Source: a virus. From it: 28,546 nt of DNA. Each line of letters opens with the position of its first letter. Positions within the stretch are counted from its first letter, which is position 1. The DNA lies in the IMG/VR virus record IMGVR_UViG_3300046167_000292, positions 1-28,546 of that record. One strand, given 5' to 3'. A model generated the notes under the pieces. It worked only from the letters and a program-made list of their open reading frames with translations, did not search any database and had not been told where the DNA came from. This document shows, piece by piece, positions 14,753-21,716 of the stretch. Made by a program: the position numbers and the translations under genes.

Positions 14753-14891
14753 AGTAAAAACAGTAGTAAAAGGCGAAAGTTTCAGACTACCTGACGGAGT
14801 TACTATGAATAAATACACAGTAACATTCGCTAACGGACATAACCCTAATGTTTATTCTCCTAAAGAATTGACATTTAGTGAAGGGGGATGA
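14736..14891 (+). CDS. Small early protein, 51 aa
   Basis: 51 residues, with VKGESFRLPDGVTMNKYTVTF and VYSPKELTFSEGG, suggesting a small beta fold. It overlaps the genes on both sides (17 and 4 bases), as in a tightly coupled operon. No family recognised. Confidence 0.5.
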   Translation: MIYTSKVKTVVKGESFRLPDGVTMNKYTVTFANGHNPNVYSPKELTFSEGG

Positions 14892-15124
14892 AGGTTGAGT
14901 ATGATTTAGACCAAAATAAAAACAAGGCTAAAATACTAATGAAAAGCAGCGTAGCACCTGCTCCTAAAAACAACTATTCTAATCCTAAAGATGATGTACA
15001 ACGATACATTATAAGACAAAGCAGCTTAAATAGAGCAACTGACTTGTATGCAGGGAAAGAAATAAATACAACTGAAATAATAAATTTAGCACGTACATTT
15101 GAAAACTACGTGTTTAACGGATAA
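14888..15124 (+). CDS. Conserved replication-operon protein, 78 aa
   Basis: 78 residues. N-terminal charged stretch, then DDVQRYIIRQSSLNRATDLY and IINLARTFENYVFNG. The RQSSLxxA...A..FE pattern recurs, as I recall, in small proteins next to SSB/recombination genes of several phages. Its stop precedes the SSB-like gene by 11 bases. It may be part of the ssDNA-handling set; the biochemical role is unknown. Confidence 0.55.
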   Translation: MKVEYDLDQNKNKAKILMKSSVAPAPKNNYSNPKDDVQRYIIRQSSLNRATDLYAGKEINTTEIINLARTFENYVFNG

Positions 15125-15135
15125 AAATAAATATT

Positions 15136-15402
15136 ATGACTAAAACTTGGGTAGACGGATTGAGAATATTCGACAACAAACAGGAATGGATAGTTTGCGA
15201 CATTAAAATAAATGCAGACGAGATGATAAATTGGATTAACCAAAATAGAGCAAACGTAAATGAGCGTGGTTCTATTCCAATTACGATAGCTAAAAGTGAG
15301 AAAGGATTGTACTCAATGCTTAACACTTATGAAGTACAGAAGTCAAAGGAAGTAACAACAGCACAACATTCTCCTGACCGAGAAGCAGACTTGCCTTTCT
15401 AA
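15136..15402 (+). CDS. Putative single-stranded DNA-binding protein
   Basis: 88 residues. Beta-patterned core (WIVCDIKINADEMINWINQN, then GSIPITIAKSEKGLYSMLN) with aromatic residues suitable for DNA stacking, and a flexible tail ending in DREADLPF. An acidic tail ending in PF is the partner-binding tip of bacterial SSB proteins. It stops one base into the start of the replicative ATPase, fitting a replication role. No OB-fold signature can be confirmed by eye, so the assignment is inference from tail and context. Confidence 0.5.
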   Translation: MTKTWVDGLRIFDNKQEWIVCDIKINADEMINWINQNRANVNERGSIPITIAKSEKGLYSMLNTYEVQKSKEVTTAQHSPDREADLPF

Positions 15403-15614
15403 TGCTTATACAGCTAGACAATCACATAAAGAAGTTAGACGAATACCGAGCAGGGACTTTGAAAACAGGTCTCCGCTTGGGTATTCCTAGACTTGATGAA
15501 CACTTTAGGTTTAAGTATGGAGATTTTAATATCATACTAGGACACGCAAACGTAGGAAAAACATCTCTAGTCCTTATACCTAATGACACTATACGCTATG
15601 AAGCACGGCATTAA
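15402..15614 (+). CDS. RecA/DnaB-like replicative ATPase, N-terminal segment (frame-broken)
   Basis: Start of a RecA-fold ATPase of the phage helicase type: TLKTGLRLGIPRLDEHFRFK, then Walker A GHANVGKT (residues 47-54). After CTT 15573..15575 the coding sense moves +1 (skipping A15576), giving VLYLMTLYAMKHGIKWLVF. In the zero frame it ends after 12 further, non-conserved codons at TAA 15612. The full gene would run to 16140 and probably unwound DNA or loaded the host helicase. Confidence 0.7.
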   Translation: MLIQLDNHIKKLDEYRAGTLKTGLRLGIPRLDEHFRFKYGDFNIILGHANVGKTSLVLIPNDTIRYEARH

Positions 15615-15945
15615 ATGGCTTGTGTTTAGTAGTGAGAATGAGCCTTATTCTATTATAAGAAAAATAGTAGAATTTAGAGAGGGCAAACCAATAAACAAAA
15701 TAGAGGAAACACACTACAAGGAGCAAGTAAAGTGGATTAACGAACACTTTAAATTTATTGATGGTTCAAAGCTATACACTTACAAATCATTACTTGATTT
15801 AGCACAGCACGTAAAAAAGGCTTGGGATTATCAGGGTTTTTTATTAGACCCTTACAACTCACTAAACAAAGACAAAGATGTACTAAAAGGTATATCAGGA
15901 CACGAGTACGATTATCAAGCAACAAGCGAGATTAGAATATTCTGA
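15583..15945 (+). CDS. RecA/DnaB-like ATPase, central segment
   Basis: Continues the ATPase: KWLVFSSENEPYSIIRKIVE (the Walker-A-following strand with SSEN), then a helical region and a Walker B-like GFLLDPYNSL, as in phage DnaB-like proteins with DPYN. It stops at TGA 15943 directly after ATSEIRIF. The same frame continues behind the stop with the known C-terminal part. The catalytic middle expected after EIRIF (sensor strand with Asn-His and the ssDNA loop) is missing: an in-frame deletion whose junction codon became the stop. Confidence 0.7.
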   Translation: MTLYAMKHGIKWLVFSSENEPYSIIRKIVEFREGKPINKIEETHYKEQVKWINEHFKFIDGSKLYTYKSLLDLAQHVKKAWDYQGFLLDPYNSLNKDKDVLKGISGHEYDYQATSEIRIF

Positions 15946-16140
15946 TACATATACCATCCTGCTGATTGGATGTATTCACACTTGCATATTAAGAAGATTA
16001 AAGATGTAGACACAGGTGGCAGACCTACACCAATGGAAGACCCTATTAGACTAGAAAGCGTATTAAATAACGTAGGCTTTAACATAGAGGGTAAGAACCC
16101 TATACAATATCCTAAACGTGAGCAAACAGAACTGTTATGA
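15946..16140 (+). pseudogene. RecA/DnaB-like ATPase, C-terminal remnant
   Basis: Same frame as the previous segment, 64 codons then TGA: YHPADWMYSHLHIKKIKDVD, TGGRPTPMEDP and NVGFNIEGKNPIQYP. The HPxDWM...H(I/V)xKIKxxxTGG run is the usual end of this ATPase family, as I recall. No start codon of its own. Its stop overlaps the methyltransferase ATG by 4 bases, so it was once translated to the end. Confidence 0.6.
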
Positions 16141-16751
16141 TTACTTGTGAGGATAATATGGAACTAATGGCAAGGTATGAAGATAATTACTTTGACCTTG
16201 CTATTGTAGACCCACCTTATGGTATTGATAAATTACTATATAGGAGTAGTTATGGTGGTTGTGTTGGAGGATTGACTAAATACTCTAAAAATAGGTGGGA
16301 TAAAGAAACACCAACTGATAAATATTTTATAGAGTTGATTAGAGTTTCAAAAGAACAGATTGTTTGGGGTGGTAATTACTTTCCTATACTTTGGGAAAAA
16401 AGTTGCAGAGGTTTAATAACGTGGGATAAAATGGTTTATCTTCCTACAATGAGCCAAGTAGAATACGCTTGGTATTCAAAAGATAAATTACCACAACTTG
16501 TAAAAATAAATAACAATGATAGCAATAGGTTGCACCCAACGCAAAAACCGATAGCTTTATACGAATGGTTACTTACGAACTATGCAAAAGAGGGCGATAA
16601 GATTTTAGATACTCATTTAGGAAGTGGTTCAATAGCTATTGCCTGTCATAATTTAGGCTTTGACCTTACGGCTTGTGAACTTGATAAAGAGTATTACGAT
16701 GCAGCAATAAAACGAATAGACAACCACAAAAACCAACAAAGACTATTTTGA
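16137..16751 (+). CDS. DNA methyltransferase (N6-adenine or N4-cytosine, beta-type order)
   Basis: 204 residues. Catalytic motif IV DPPYG (25-29) comes first and the SAM-binding motif I DTHLGSGS (158-165) last, with HPTQKP (133-138) just before it: the beta-class order. DPPY favours N6-adenine methylation. The small target-recognition region (about 40-130) is short. It modifies phage DNA, probably to escape host restriction, or acts in regulation. No matching restriction endonuclease neighbour is obvious, although PD-(D/E)XK proteins lie at 17817 and 18544. Start overlaps the ATPase stop (ATGA). Confidence 0.85.
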   Translation: MITCEDNMELMARYEDNYFDLAIVDPPYGIDKLLYRSSYGGCVGGLTKYSKNRWDKETPTDKYFIELIRVSKEQIVWGGNYFPILWEKSCRGLITWDKMVYLPTMSQVEYAWYSKDKLPQLVKINNNDSNRLHPTQKPIALYEWLLTNYAKEGDKILDTHLGSGSIAIACHNLGFDLTACELDKEYYDAAIKRIDNHKNQQRLF

Positions 16752-17245
16752 TAACCGACATACTAACAAGCAAACATAATAAATGGATAAGTTATTGCCG
16801 TAGTTGGGGGTGTAATCCTGACACATCAGAGGACTTGGTACAAGAGATGTATCTTAAACTCCTAGTGCTTATACAGAACGGAATAGATATCTCGTATAAA
16901 GACGATATAAACGACTTTTATATTTATAAGGTGCTTCGTAGTATGTTTTTAGATTTATGTCGTAAGGAGCAACGTACACAAGTTGTAGACCTAACAGACG
17001 ATTACATAAAACACCTAATAGAAGAAAAGACAAAGGTAGAACTTGAAGATGAAAAGATATTTGAAGAAGCCTTTGACAAAGTAAACCAAGCATTAAATGA
17101 GATGCATTGGTACGACAAAAAGGTATTTGAACTTGTACAGGACACTAACAATATATCAGCACTATCTAGGGAAACTAACATAGAGTATAGAAGCCTTTAC
17201 AATACCTATCAGAAAGTTAAACGCAAAATAAAAGAGAAATTATGA
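16748..17245 (+). CDS. Sigma-70-like factor A
   Basis: 165 residues. Residues ~10-76 look like sigma region 2: NKWISYCRSWGCNPDTSEDL, then VQEMYLKLL, then YIYKVLRSMFLDLCRKEQR. Residues ~115-162 look like region 4: LNEMHWYDKKVFEL, then a helix-turn-helix ISALSRETNIEYRSLYNTYQ with basic KVKRKIKEKL. The size and two-domain layout are those of ECF-type sigma factors. It would redirect host RNA polymerase, plausibly to the CGTTATANTTATA late promoters. Overlaps its neighbours by 4 bases on both sides. Confidence 0.7.
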   Translation: MITDILTSKHNKWISYCRSWGCNPDTSEDLVQEMYLKLLVLIQNGIDISYKDDINDFYIYKVLRSMFLDLCRKEQRTQVVDLTDDYIKHLIEEKTKVELEDEKIFEEAFDKVNQALNEMHWYDKKVFELVQDTNNISALSRETNIEYRSLYNTYQKVKRKIKEKL

Positions 17246-17820
17246 TTGAACAAATATATAGAGATAGAAAAAAATGGTTAAGAATTGCAATGAGTTTTGG
17301 ATTAAACAAACAAGACGCTGAAGATGTATTAAGCCATATGTATTTAAAAATTTATCAAAAATTAAAAAAAGGTTATGATATATCTTACGAAGATGGTTAT
17401 AATCATATGTATGTATATAAAGTTATTAAGTCAAAGTATATAGATTTATATAGAAAAAAACGAAGAATAAAAACTATGCTTTCTATGCGATTTGACAATG
17501 ATGGGGATGTAGTTTTTTTACATAGTGATGGTCAAAGGCATATGAAAACAAAGCCTAAAAAAATTAGAGCAGAAAAAAATTTAGATTATGATTTATTTAG
17601 CAATGAATACAAAAAAATACTTAATAAATTAAAAAACAACAAAAACAGTAGTTTATACAAATTACAGCAACACGTACACTATTTTGAAGAAATAAACAAT
17701 ATGGAAAAACCAAGCTTTACAAATTATTGTAAATTAAATAATGTAAAATACAGGGAGGTATATAACGGTTACCATATAGTTAAAGATATTTTAAAAAATG
17801 AAATGTTAGAATTAATATGA
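17242..17820 (+). CDS. Sigma-70-like factor B, paralogue of A
   Basis: 192 residues, homologous to the previous gene. Region 2: KKWLRIAMSFGLNKQDAEDV, then HMYLKIYQKLKKGYDISYED and YVYKVIKSKYIDLYRKKRR. The shared pattern is ED...MYLK...G.DISY.D...YVYKV...DL.RK.R. A ~70-residue insertion with basic and His residues follows, then a region-4-like helix-turn-helix (SFTNYCKLNNVKYREVYNGY). It looks more AT-rich than factor A, so the pair may be an old duplication or a separate acquisition. It may recognise a different promoter class or antagonise A. Confidence 0.6.
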   Translation: MIEQIYRDRKKWLRIAMSFGLNKQDAEDVLSHMYLKIYQKLKKGYDISYEDGYNHMYVYKVIKSKYIDLYRKKRRIKTMLSMRFDNDGDVVFLHSDGQRHMKTKPKKIRAEKNLDYDLFSNEYKKILNKLKNNKNSSLYKLQQHVHYFEEINNMEKPSFTNYCKLNNVKYREVYNGYHIVKDILKNEMLELI

Positions 17821-18221
17821 CTAATAAATTTGAACAGGACTTAAAGAATGGTCAAGAGTATGAGAAGAAAGCCTTGTTGCTTATTCAGGAAAAATACCCT
17901 AATGCCTACATAATAGACGGTTACTGTTTAGATTGGGATATATATATTCCTGAATTAAAAATAGGTGTTGAAGTTAAAAGCGATGCGCAATATAAAGTAA
18001 CAGGTAATTTCTATGTAGAGTATTTTTGTAACGGTAAGCCAAGTGGTATCTCTACTACAAAGGCTGACATATATTATATATATTTAGATAAACTTTATAT
18101 AGTTAAAACAGAAGATTTAAAAGCAAAATGCAGAAAATACATAAACACAGATAGAGATAAAAAAGGTGGAGATAATATGGCTAGTAAAGGAATTATACTA
18201 CCAATAAATGAGTTATTATGA
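17817..18221 (+). CDS. PD-(D/E)XK nuclease-like protein
   Basis: 134 residues. Core LDWDIYIPELKIGVEVKSD gives D41, E52 and K54 in the D...ExK arrangement, with E14 in an upstream helix, followed by the strand NFYVEYFCNGKPSGISTTKA. Known as a phage-encoded nuclease-fold protein; possibly a junction- or branch-processing enzyme. Overlaps factor B by 4 bases and the next small gene by 4. Specific substrate unknown. Confidence 0.65.
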   Translation: MTNKFEQDLKNGQEYEKKALLLIQEKYPNAYIIDGYCLDWDIYIPELKIGVEVKSDAQYKVTGNFYVEYFCNGKPSGISTTKADIYYIYLDKLYIVKTEDLKAKCRKYINTDRDKKGGDNMASKGIILPINELL

Positions 18222-18343
18222 GATTAGGAGATTTAGTATATTACATTACAAAGTACACAGGTATAAGATATGTTTACAAAAAGATATATCCTGACTGTGG
18301 GTGTGATGACCGTAGAAAGAAGTGGAACGACATAGAACTATAA
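18218..18343 (+). CDS. Small Cys-containing protein, 41 aa
   Basis: 41 residues with GDLVYYITKYTGIRYVYKKI and PDCGCDDRRKKWN. A GD(L/V)xxxITxxTGIxxVxK...CGCDxRxxKxN pattern is frequent in small Bacteroidetes phage proteins in my recollection; role unknown. The CGC could be a metal site. Overlaps the previous stop by 4 bases. Confidence 0.5.
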   Translation: MRLGDLVYYITKYTGIRYVYKKIYPDCGCDDRRKKWNDIEL

Positions 18344-18344
18344 T

Positions 18345-18566
18345 ATGCCAAAAGGAAAAATGAGCCAACACCAAGTATCACAATGGCAGGTGTTTCTTGC
18401 TACACTTGGAAACAAACTAACAAACGAGCAGTATAAATTTGTATGTGAGGTACACGCTGATTTATTTGCACACCCTTACCACGAGCCTTGTACGTGCAGC
18501 CCAAAACGTATAAAAGAATGGATAGCACAAATAACAAGGATATATGAAACTGGACTTAATACATAG
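18345..18566 (+). CDS. Small protein with CTCSP motif, 73 aa
   Basis: 73 residues: QWQVFLATLGNKLTNEQYKF, then VCEVHADLFAHPYHEPCTCS with PKRIKEWIAQI. His and Cys residues (H48, H52, C55, C57) could form a metal site. The helical pattern with a C-terminal KxWI is conserved in small phage proteins I have seen, with no assigned function. Overlaps the next gene by 23 bases. Confidence 0.5.
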   Translation: MPKGKMSQHQVSQWQVFLATLGNKLTNEQYKFVCEVHADLFAHPYHEPCTCSPKRIKEWIAQITRIYETGLNT

Positions 18567-18957
18567 TTTTGAGAAAGCCCTAGTTACTGCACTTAACCTT
18601 GATGGTTGGAGGCTGGTACATACAGGAGAAACAAATTTACCATACGATGCACAGGGAATAAGTCCGAAAGGACACAAGGCTGTAATCGAAATGAAATTCC
18701 GAGATAAGTACTATGAAACCAAAATACTAGAGGTTGGTAAGTATAACAATCTTATGAAGATGGATAGCGATATTCAGAAGTTTTACTTTGTAAATGACCC
18801 TAAAGGAAACTATATGTTTTGGCTAAATGACTTAAAGGATTTAAAGAAGGAAGAACTGTATTGTCCTAAAACTACAATGTGGAACACCAACAAACAAAAT
18901 AAAAGTGTATATTTGTTACAAGAGAAACAAGCTATAATAACAAACATATATGAATAA
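18544..18957 (+). CDS. Second PD-(D/E)XK nuclease-like protein
   Basis: 137 residues. LPYDAQGISPKGHKAVIEMK gives D35, E49 and K51 in a D...ExK arrangement, after a helix containing HSFEKALVTAL. This is compatible with the restriction-endonuclease fold; the C-terminal half (FYFVNDPKGNYMFWLNDL) looks like the remaining core strands. A substrate cannot be deduced. ATG 18544 overlaps the preceding gene; no closer start keeps the first helix. Confidence 0.5.
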   Translation: MKLDLIHSFEKALVTALNLDGWRLVHTGETNLPYDAQGISPKGHKAVIEMKFRDKYYETKILEVGKYNNLMKMDSDIQKFYFVNDPKGNYMFWLNDLKDLKKEELYCPKTTMWNTNKQNKSVYLLQEKQAIITNIYE

Positions 18958-19102
18958 TAAAGATTTTATTGCTATGAGTTGGGAAGAACGCATAGACTAT
19001 TTTAGAGGTGTAGGGTTAAGAACTACATTTAATATTGCTATGGATGATGACCATCCCTTATGCATAGATGCAAACGATTACCTAGACGAAAAGAATGAAT
19101 AA
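18950..19102 (+). CDS. Small acidic protein, 50 aa
   Basis: 50 residues, acidic, with MSWEERIDYFRGVGLRTTFN and a C-terminal DDDHPLCIDANDYLDEKNE. Such a highly acidic end could mimic DNA or bind a basic partner; this is inference only. Overlaps both neighbours by 8 bases. Confidence 0.5.
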   Translation: MNNKDFIAMSWEERIDYFRGVGLRTTFNIAMDDDHPLCIDANDYLDEKNE

Positions 19103-19229
19103 GAAACGAGCAAGTCAATCAGCAAGAATACAAGAACTAGAACAGCATATAGTTAAAATATATATGATACTAGAACAAGTAGTAGAACAGCTAAAAAACA
19201 AGGATGAACAGGGAACTACTAAAACTTAA
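19095..19229 (+). CDS. Small coiled-coil protein, 44 aa
   Basis: 44 residues: basic start MNKKRASQSARIQELEQHIV, then a leucine/isoleucine heptad helix to EQLKNK. Probably dimeric. Overlaps the following gene by 26 bases. No family recognised. Confidence 0.4.
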   Translation: MNKKRASQSARIQELEQHIVKIYMILEQVVEQLKNKDEQGTTKT

Positions 19230-19479
19230 ATTTCAAGGAGATTTTACAGCAGCTTCACACATTATACAGAAGTGGTTAGAGAAAAGCCCTGACAACAAAG
19301 AACTGAAACACGTTACAGAGTATTTGACAAACTCCTATATTTATGCAACAGCTTGTGAGATGCAAATAAAAGAAGCCAATGCAATCATAAACAGATTAAG
19401 AGAGAAGCGAGATAAGTATAAAGACCTTGCAGACGATTACAAAGAACTATACGAGAAACTACAAGAGAAAACATTATAA
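19204..19479 (+). CDS. Coiled-coil protein, 91 aa
   Basis: 91 residues, helical throughout, with KFQGDFTAASHIIQKWLEKS followed by a long charged coiled coil (KEANAIINRLREKRDKYKDL to KLQEKTL). No membrane segment. Immediately before the exonuclease gene; could be a recombination partner, by position only. Confidence 0.5.
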   Translation: MNRELLKLKFQGDFTAASHIIQKWLEKSPDNKELKHVTEYLTNSYIYATACEMQIKEANAIINRLREKRDKYKDLADDYKELYEKLQEKTL

Positions 19480-19493
19480 CAAACATATAGATT

Positions 19494-20267
19494 ATGATAA
19501 CATTACTAAACGGAGAGAAGTGGGATAGGCAAGAGTTACTATCTAAAATGGATGATGATAGCTTTTACTATGGGCATTTAGGTAAACACGCATTAAGTAG
19601 CAGCAGCATTAAATTGTTACAGACAAGCCCAAAAAAATATCACTACATTACAAAGTACAGCAAGAACGAAACTTCACCTGCTTTACGTGCAGGGCATTTA
19701 TTCCACACAGCTATACTAGAGCCTGAAAAATACAGCGAGATAAAATTCATAGACGTACAAAGTAGAAACGCTAAAAAGTTTAAGGAAGCAGTAGAGGAGT
19801 ATGGAGAATGTTTTACAGCAAAAGAGCGTAGCGAAAACGAAAGGTTAATAGATGCTTTCTTTAAGAACGAACAAGCCTTACAACTTATTACTGATTGTCA
19901 AACAGAAGTACCTGCTATTGGTAATATAGATATGATGCCATTTAGAGGCAAAGCAGATGTATTGAGTAGCAGAGGTATCGTTGACCTTAAGACATCAACA
20001 GACGTGAAATCTTCATTCCCTTATTCAGCTCGAAAATACGGTTATGATATTCAAGTTTATATATACTGCCAACTATTCAACATACCTTACACAGAGTTTA
20101 CGTTTATAGCTTTAGACAAAGGCACACTAGACATAGCGATATACGATGTATCAGAGGACTTCTATTTAGAGGGAGAACGCAAAACACTAGAAGCAATAGA
20201 CAGATACAAGATGTTCTTTATAGAAGATGCAGACCTAGATAGTTACACATTAAGAGGTACGCTATGA
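19494..20267 (+). CDS. PDDEXK-type exonuclease (RecE/exodeoxyribonuclease VIII-like)
   Basis: 257 residues. SSSSIKLLQTSPKKYHY and AGHLFHTAILEPE (67-78), followed by RGKADVLSSRGIVDLKTS with D155, D164 and K166, then the helix YDIQVYIYCQLF. This is the layout of the RecE-like PDDEXK family: the conserved G(x)HxLxLEP helix, D...DxK active site and QxxxY motif. It would make 3' single strands for recombination with the SSB-like and NinG-like proteins. Its end overlaps the next small gene by 4 bases. Confidence 0.8.
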   Translation: MITLLNGEKWDRQELLSKMDDDSFYYGHLGKHALSSSSIKLLQTSPKKYHYITKYSKNETSPALRAGHLFHTAILEPEKYSEIKFIDVQSRNAKKFKEAVEEYGECFTAKERSENERLIDAFFKNEQALQLITDCQTEVPAIGNIDMMPFRGKADVLSSRGIVDLKTSTDVKSSFPYSARKYGYDIQVYIYCQLFNIPYTEFTFIALDKGTLDIAIYDVSEDFYLEGERKTLEAIDRYKMFFIEDADLDSYTLRGTL

Positions 20268-20395
20268 AACGATTTATAAGCGATATGGAAACCATACAAC
20301 TAGCCATCAAGCTAGGAGATTATGAAGATGCTTTAGAAATGCTACAAGAGGTTAAAGAAGAAATGATTATATTAGATGCTTTAAATTATGAATAA
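20264..20395 (+). CDS. Small helical protein, 43 aa
   Basis: 43 residues, helical, with LAIKLGDYEDALEMLQEVKE, a tetratricopeptide-like helix pair in appearance. Overlaps the exonuclease and HNH genes by 4 and 8 bases. Function unknown. Confidence 0.45.
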   Translation: MKRFISDMETIQLAIKLGDYEDALEMLQEVKEEMIILDALNYE

Positions 20396-20882
20396 AGAAC
20401 AACTAGCATACGAGAAAGGTTACAGGGTTACAAAAGACGGATGTTTAATTGGTTTAAGACGCAGAAGGATTGGTTCGATAAATAATGAAGGGTATGAAAG
20501 AACAACAATTTTAAATAATAATAATAAAAAACTTTATATTCAAACGCATAGATTACAAGCATATCAAAAATATGGAGATAAATTATTTCAAGATGGTATT
20601 GTAGTCAGACACTTAAACGGAAACGCTTTAGACAATTCTTGGAATAACATAGCCATAGGCACACAGAGAGATAATATAATGGACATACCTAAAGAAAAAC
20701 GTAAAAGAGATACATCAAAAGGTAATAAAGCATCTATAAAATATCCGAAAGAGTTTGTGTTAAAATTAAGAGAAGAATACAAAGTAATAAAAAATTATAA
20801 TGAATTAGGTAGAAAATATCATATGTATCCAACAGTGATATGGCAATTAATAAACAAACGCAAAGTATTTAAAGATGCGTAA
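20388..20882 (+). CDS. HNH endonuclease, free-standing homing type
   Basis: 164 residues. N-terminal NUMOD-like strand region (VTKDGCLIGLRRRRIGSINN), then HRLQAYQKYG and the HNH core VVRHLNGNALDNSWNNIAIG (H, then N with the typical LDN...NI), then a C-terminal helix-turn-helix (NYNELGRKYHMYPTVIWQLI) for DNA binding. Such enzymes move themselves between phages by cutting an unoccupied site. The gene appears more AT-rich than neighbours, which fits acquisition. It overlaps both adjacent ORFs by 8 bases, so insertion did not break them. Confidence 0.85.
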   Translation: MNKEQLAYEKGYRVTKDGCLIGLRRRRIGSINNEGYERTTILNNNNKKLYIQTHRLQAYQKYGDKLFQDGIVVRHLNGNALDNSWNNIAIGTQRDNIMDIPKEKRKRDTSKGNKASIKYPKEFVLKLREEYKVIKNYNELGRKYHMYPTVIWQLINKRKVFKDA

Positions 20883-21051
20883 GACTACACTAATAAAAAG
20901 TTATGCCTACTTTAAAGGCGAACTACAAAGAGCATACGAAAACACAAACGAGAAACTAATAAACTATTATACAGATGAAATACAAAAACTTCTTACTAAA
21001 TACTACACAAAGAAACAGGGAGAACATACAACACCTAAAAACTTTGATTGA
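20875..21051 (+). CDS. Small ORF, 58 aa, possibly the true N-terminus of the DnaA-C gene
   Basis: MRKTTLIKSYAYFKGELQRA and a helix to DEIQKLL. At CTT CTT (20989..20994) a +1 shift skipping A20995 would continue into LNTTQRNREN, the frame of the DnaA domain IV protein, giving one ~199-residue protein. The remaining zero-frame tail (TKYYTKKQGEHTTPKNFD) looks non-conserved. Either a separate overlapping gene or the first part of the next one. Confidence 0.45.
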   Translation: MRKTTLIKSYAYFKGELQRAYENTNEKLINYYTDEIQKLLTKYYTKKQGEHTTPKNFD

Positions 21052-21475
21052 GAAGCAAACAGGGAAAGACATAACAATAAACACTAGACACAGAGAAATA
21101 GTATTTGCAAGAAAGATATACTACAAGATACTTACCCTAACTACCAAGATGAGTTACAAGTCTATTGGGGATACACTAGGGCAGACACACGCAACTGTAA
21201 TACACGCACTAAACAACTTTGATTGGGATTACGACCATAACCCTGCATTTAAAGAGGCATACGATAGAGTATACAACTTGTACACTAAAAAGGGTACTGT
21301 CGCTACTGTTGAGACAATGGTGTACGAAAACAGGGTACTAGAAGAAAAGATAGTTGAACTAAAAGGTCAGATAGACGAATTGAGAAACGAGTTAAAAGAA
21401 ACACGTAGAAACAATATAAGACCTAGAAACCAACAAGCAACTATATACAATGCTTCTGAAACAGTAATACTGTGA
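20975..21475 (+). CDS. DnaA domain IV-like DNA-binding protein
   Basis: 166 residues. RHREIVFARKIYYKILTLTT, then MSYKSIGDTLGQTHATVIHA with LNNF, matches the C-terminal DNA-binding domain of DnaA (basic R...IVxARxI helix, the (S)xxxIGxxxGxxHxTVxHA signature). No AAA+ ATPase domain. A C-terminal coiled coil (VLEEKIVELKGQIDELRNEL) suggests oligomerisation. It may bind the phage origin (see 13585..13780) or host DnaA boxes. The ATG 20975 start is uncertain because of the possible +1 link to the upstream ORF. Confidence 0.75.
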   Translation: MKYKNFLLNTTQRNRENIQHLKTLIEKQTGKDITINTRHREIVFARKIYYKILTLTTKMSYKSIGDTLGQTHATVIHALNNFDWDYDHNPAFKEAYDRVYNLYTKKGTVATVETMVYENRVLEEKIVELKGQIDELRNELKETRRNNIRPRNQQATIYNASETVIL

Positions 21476-21567
21476 AAAAAGCTATATACATAATAGTAAT
21501 TATATGGGCTGCCTTTCTAACAATAGGAGCAATAGGTGGAGCGATTGAAATAATAATAAACTTATGA
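21472..21567 (+). CDS. Small membrane protein, 31 aa
   Basis: GTG start inside the previous stop (GTGA). Basic MKK, then one hydrophobic helix (AIYIIVIIWAAFLTIGAIGG). Overlaps the next ORF by 4 bases. Function unknown; possibly membrane modulation of the host. Confidence 0.45.
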   Translation: MKKAIYIIVIIWAAFLTIGAIGGAIEIIINL

Positions 21568-21656
21568 AAATAAACCACACAAAAATATTAGCTTGGATAG
21601 TAATAGGAATTATGACAATAGCTATTTGGAATAGCATATATAATTTAGTGTTTTAA
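21564..21656 (+). CDS. Small membrane protein, 30 aa
   Basis: MKINHTK followed by one hydrophobic helix (ILAWIVIGIMTIAIW). Start overlaps the preceding stop (ATGA). Together with the previous ORF it forms a two-gene membrane peptide cassette at the end of the early operon. Confidence 0.45.
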   Translation: MKINHTKILAWIVIGIMTIAIWNSIYNLVF

Positions 21657-21672
21657 AAAAGTAAACTAATTA

Positions 21673-21685
21673 CGTTATACTTATA
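21673..21685 (+). promoter_or_regulatory. Candidate phage late promoter, copy 3 (terminase)
   Basis: CGTTATACTTATA matches the first 13 bases of the motif at 6056, but here the ATG lies 32 bases downstream (21717). It shows that conservation of the motif is independent of start codon overlap. Confidence 0.55.
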
Positions 21686-21716
21686 AGCGGTTTACAATAA
21701 CTTAATACGCTTAACT

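Noticed and set aside
20388-20882. HNH gene as part of an intron interrupting a gene
   Set aside because: Neighbouring ORFs are complete and simply overlap it by 8 bases; no split gene flanks it.
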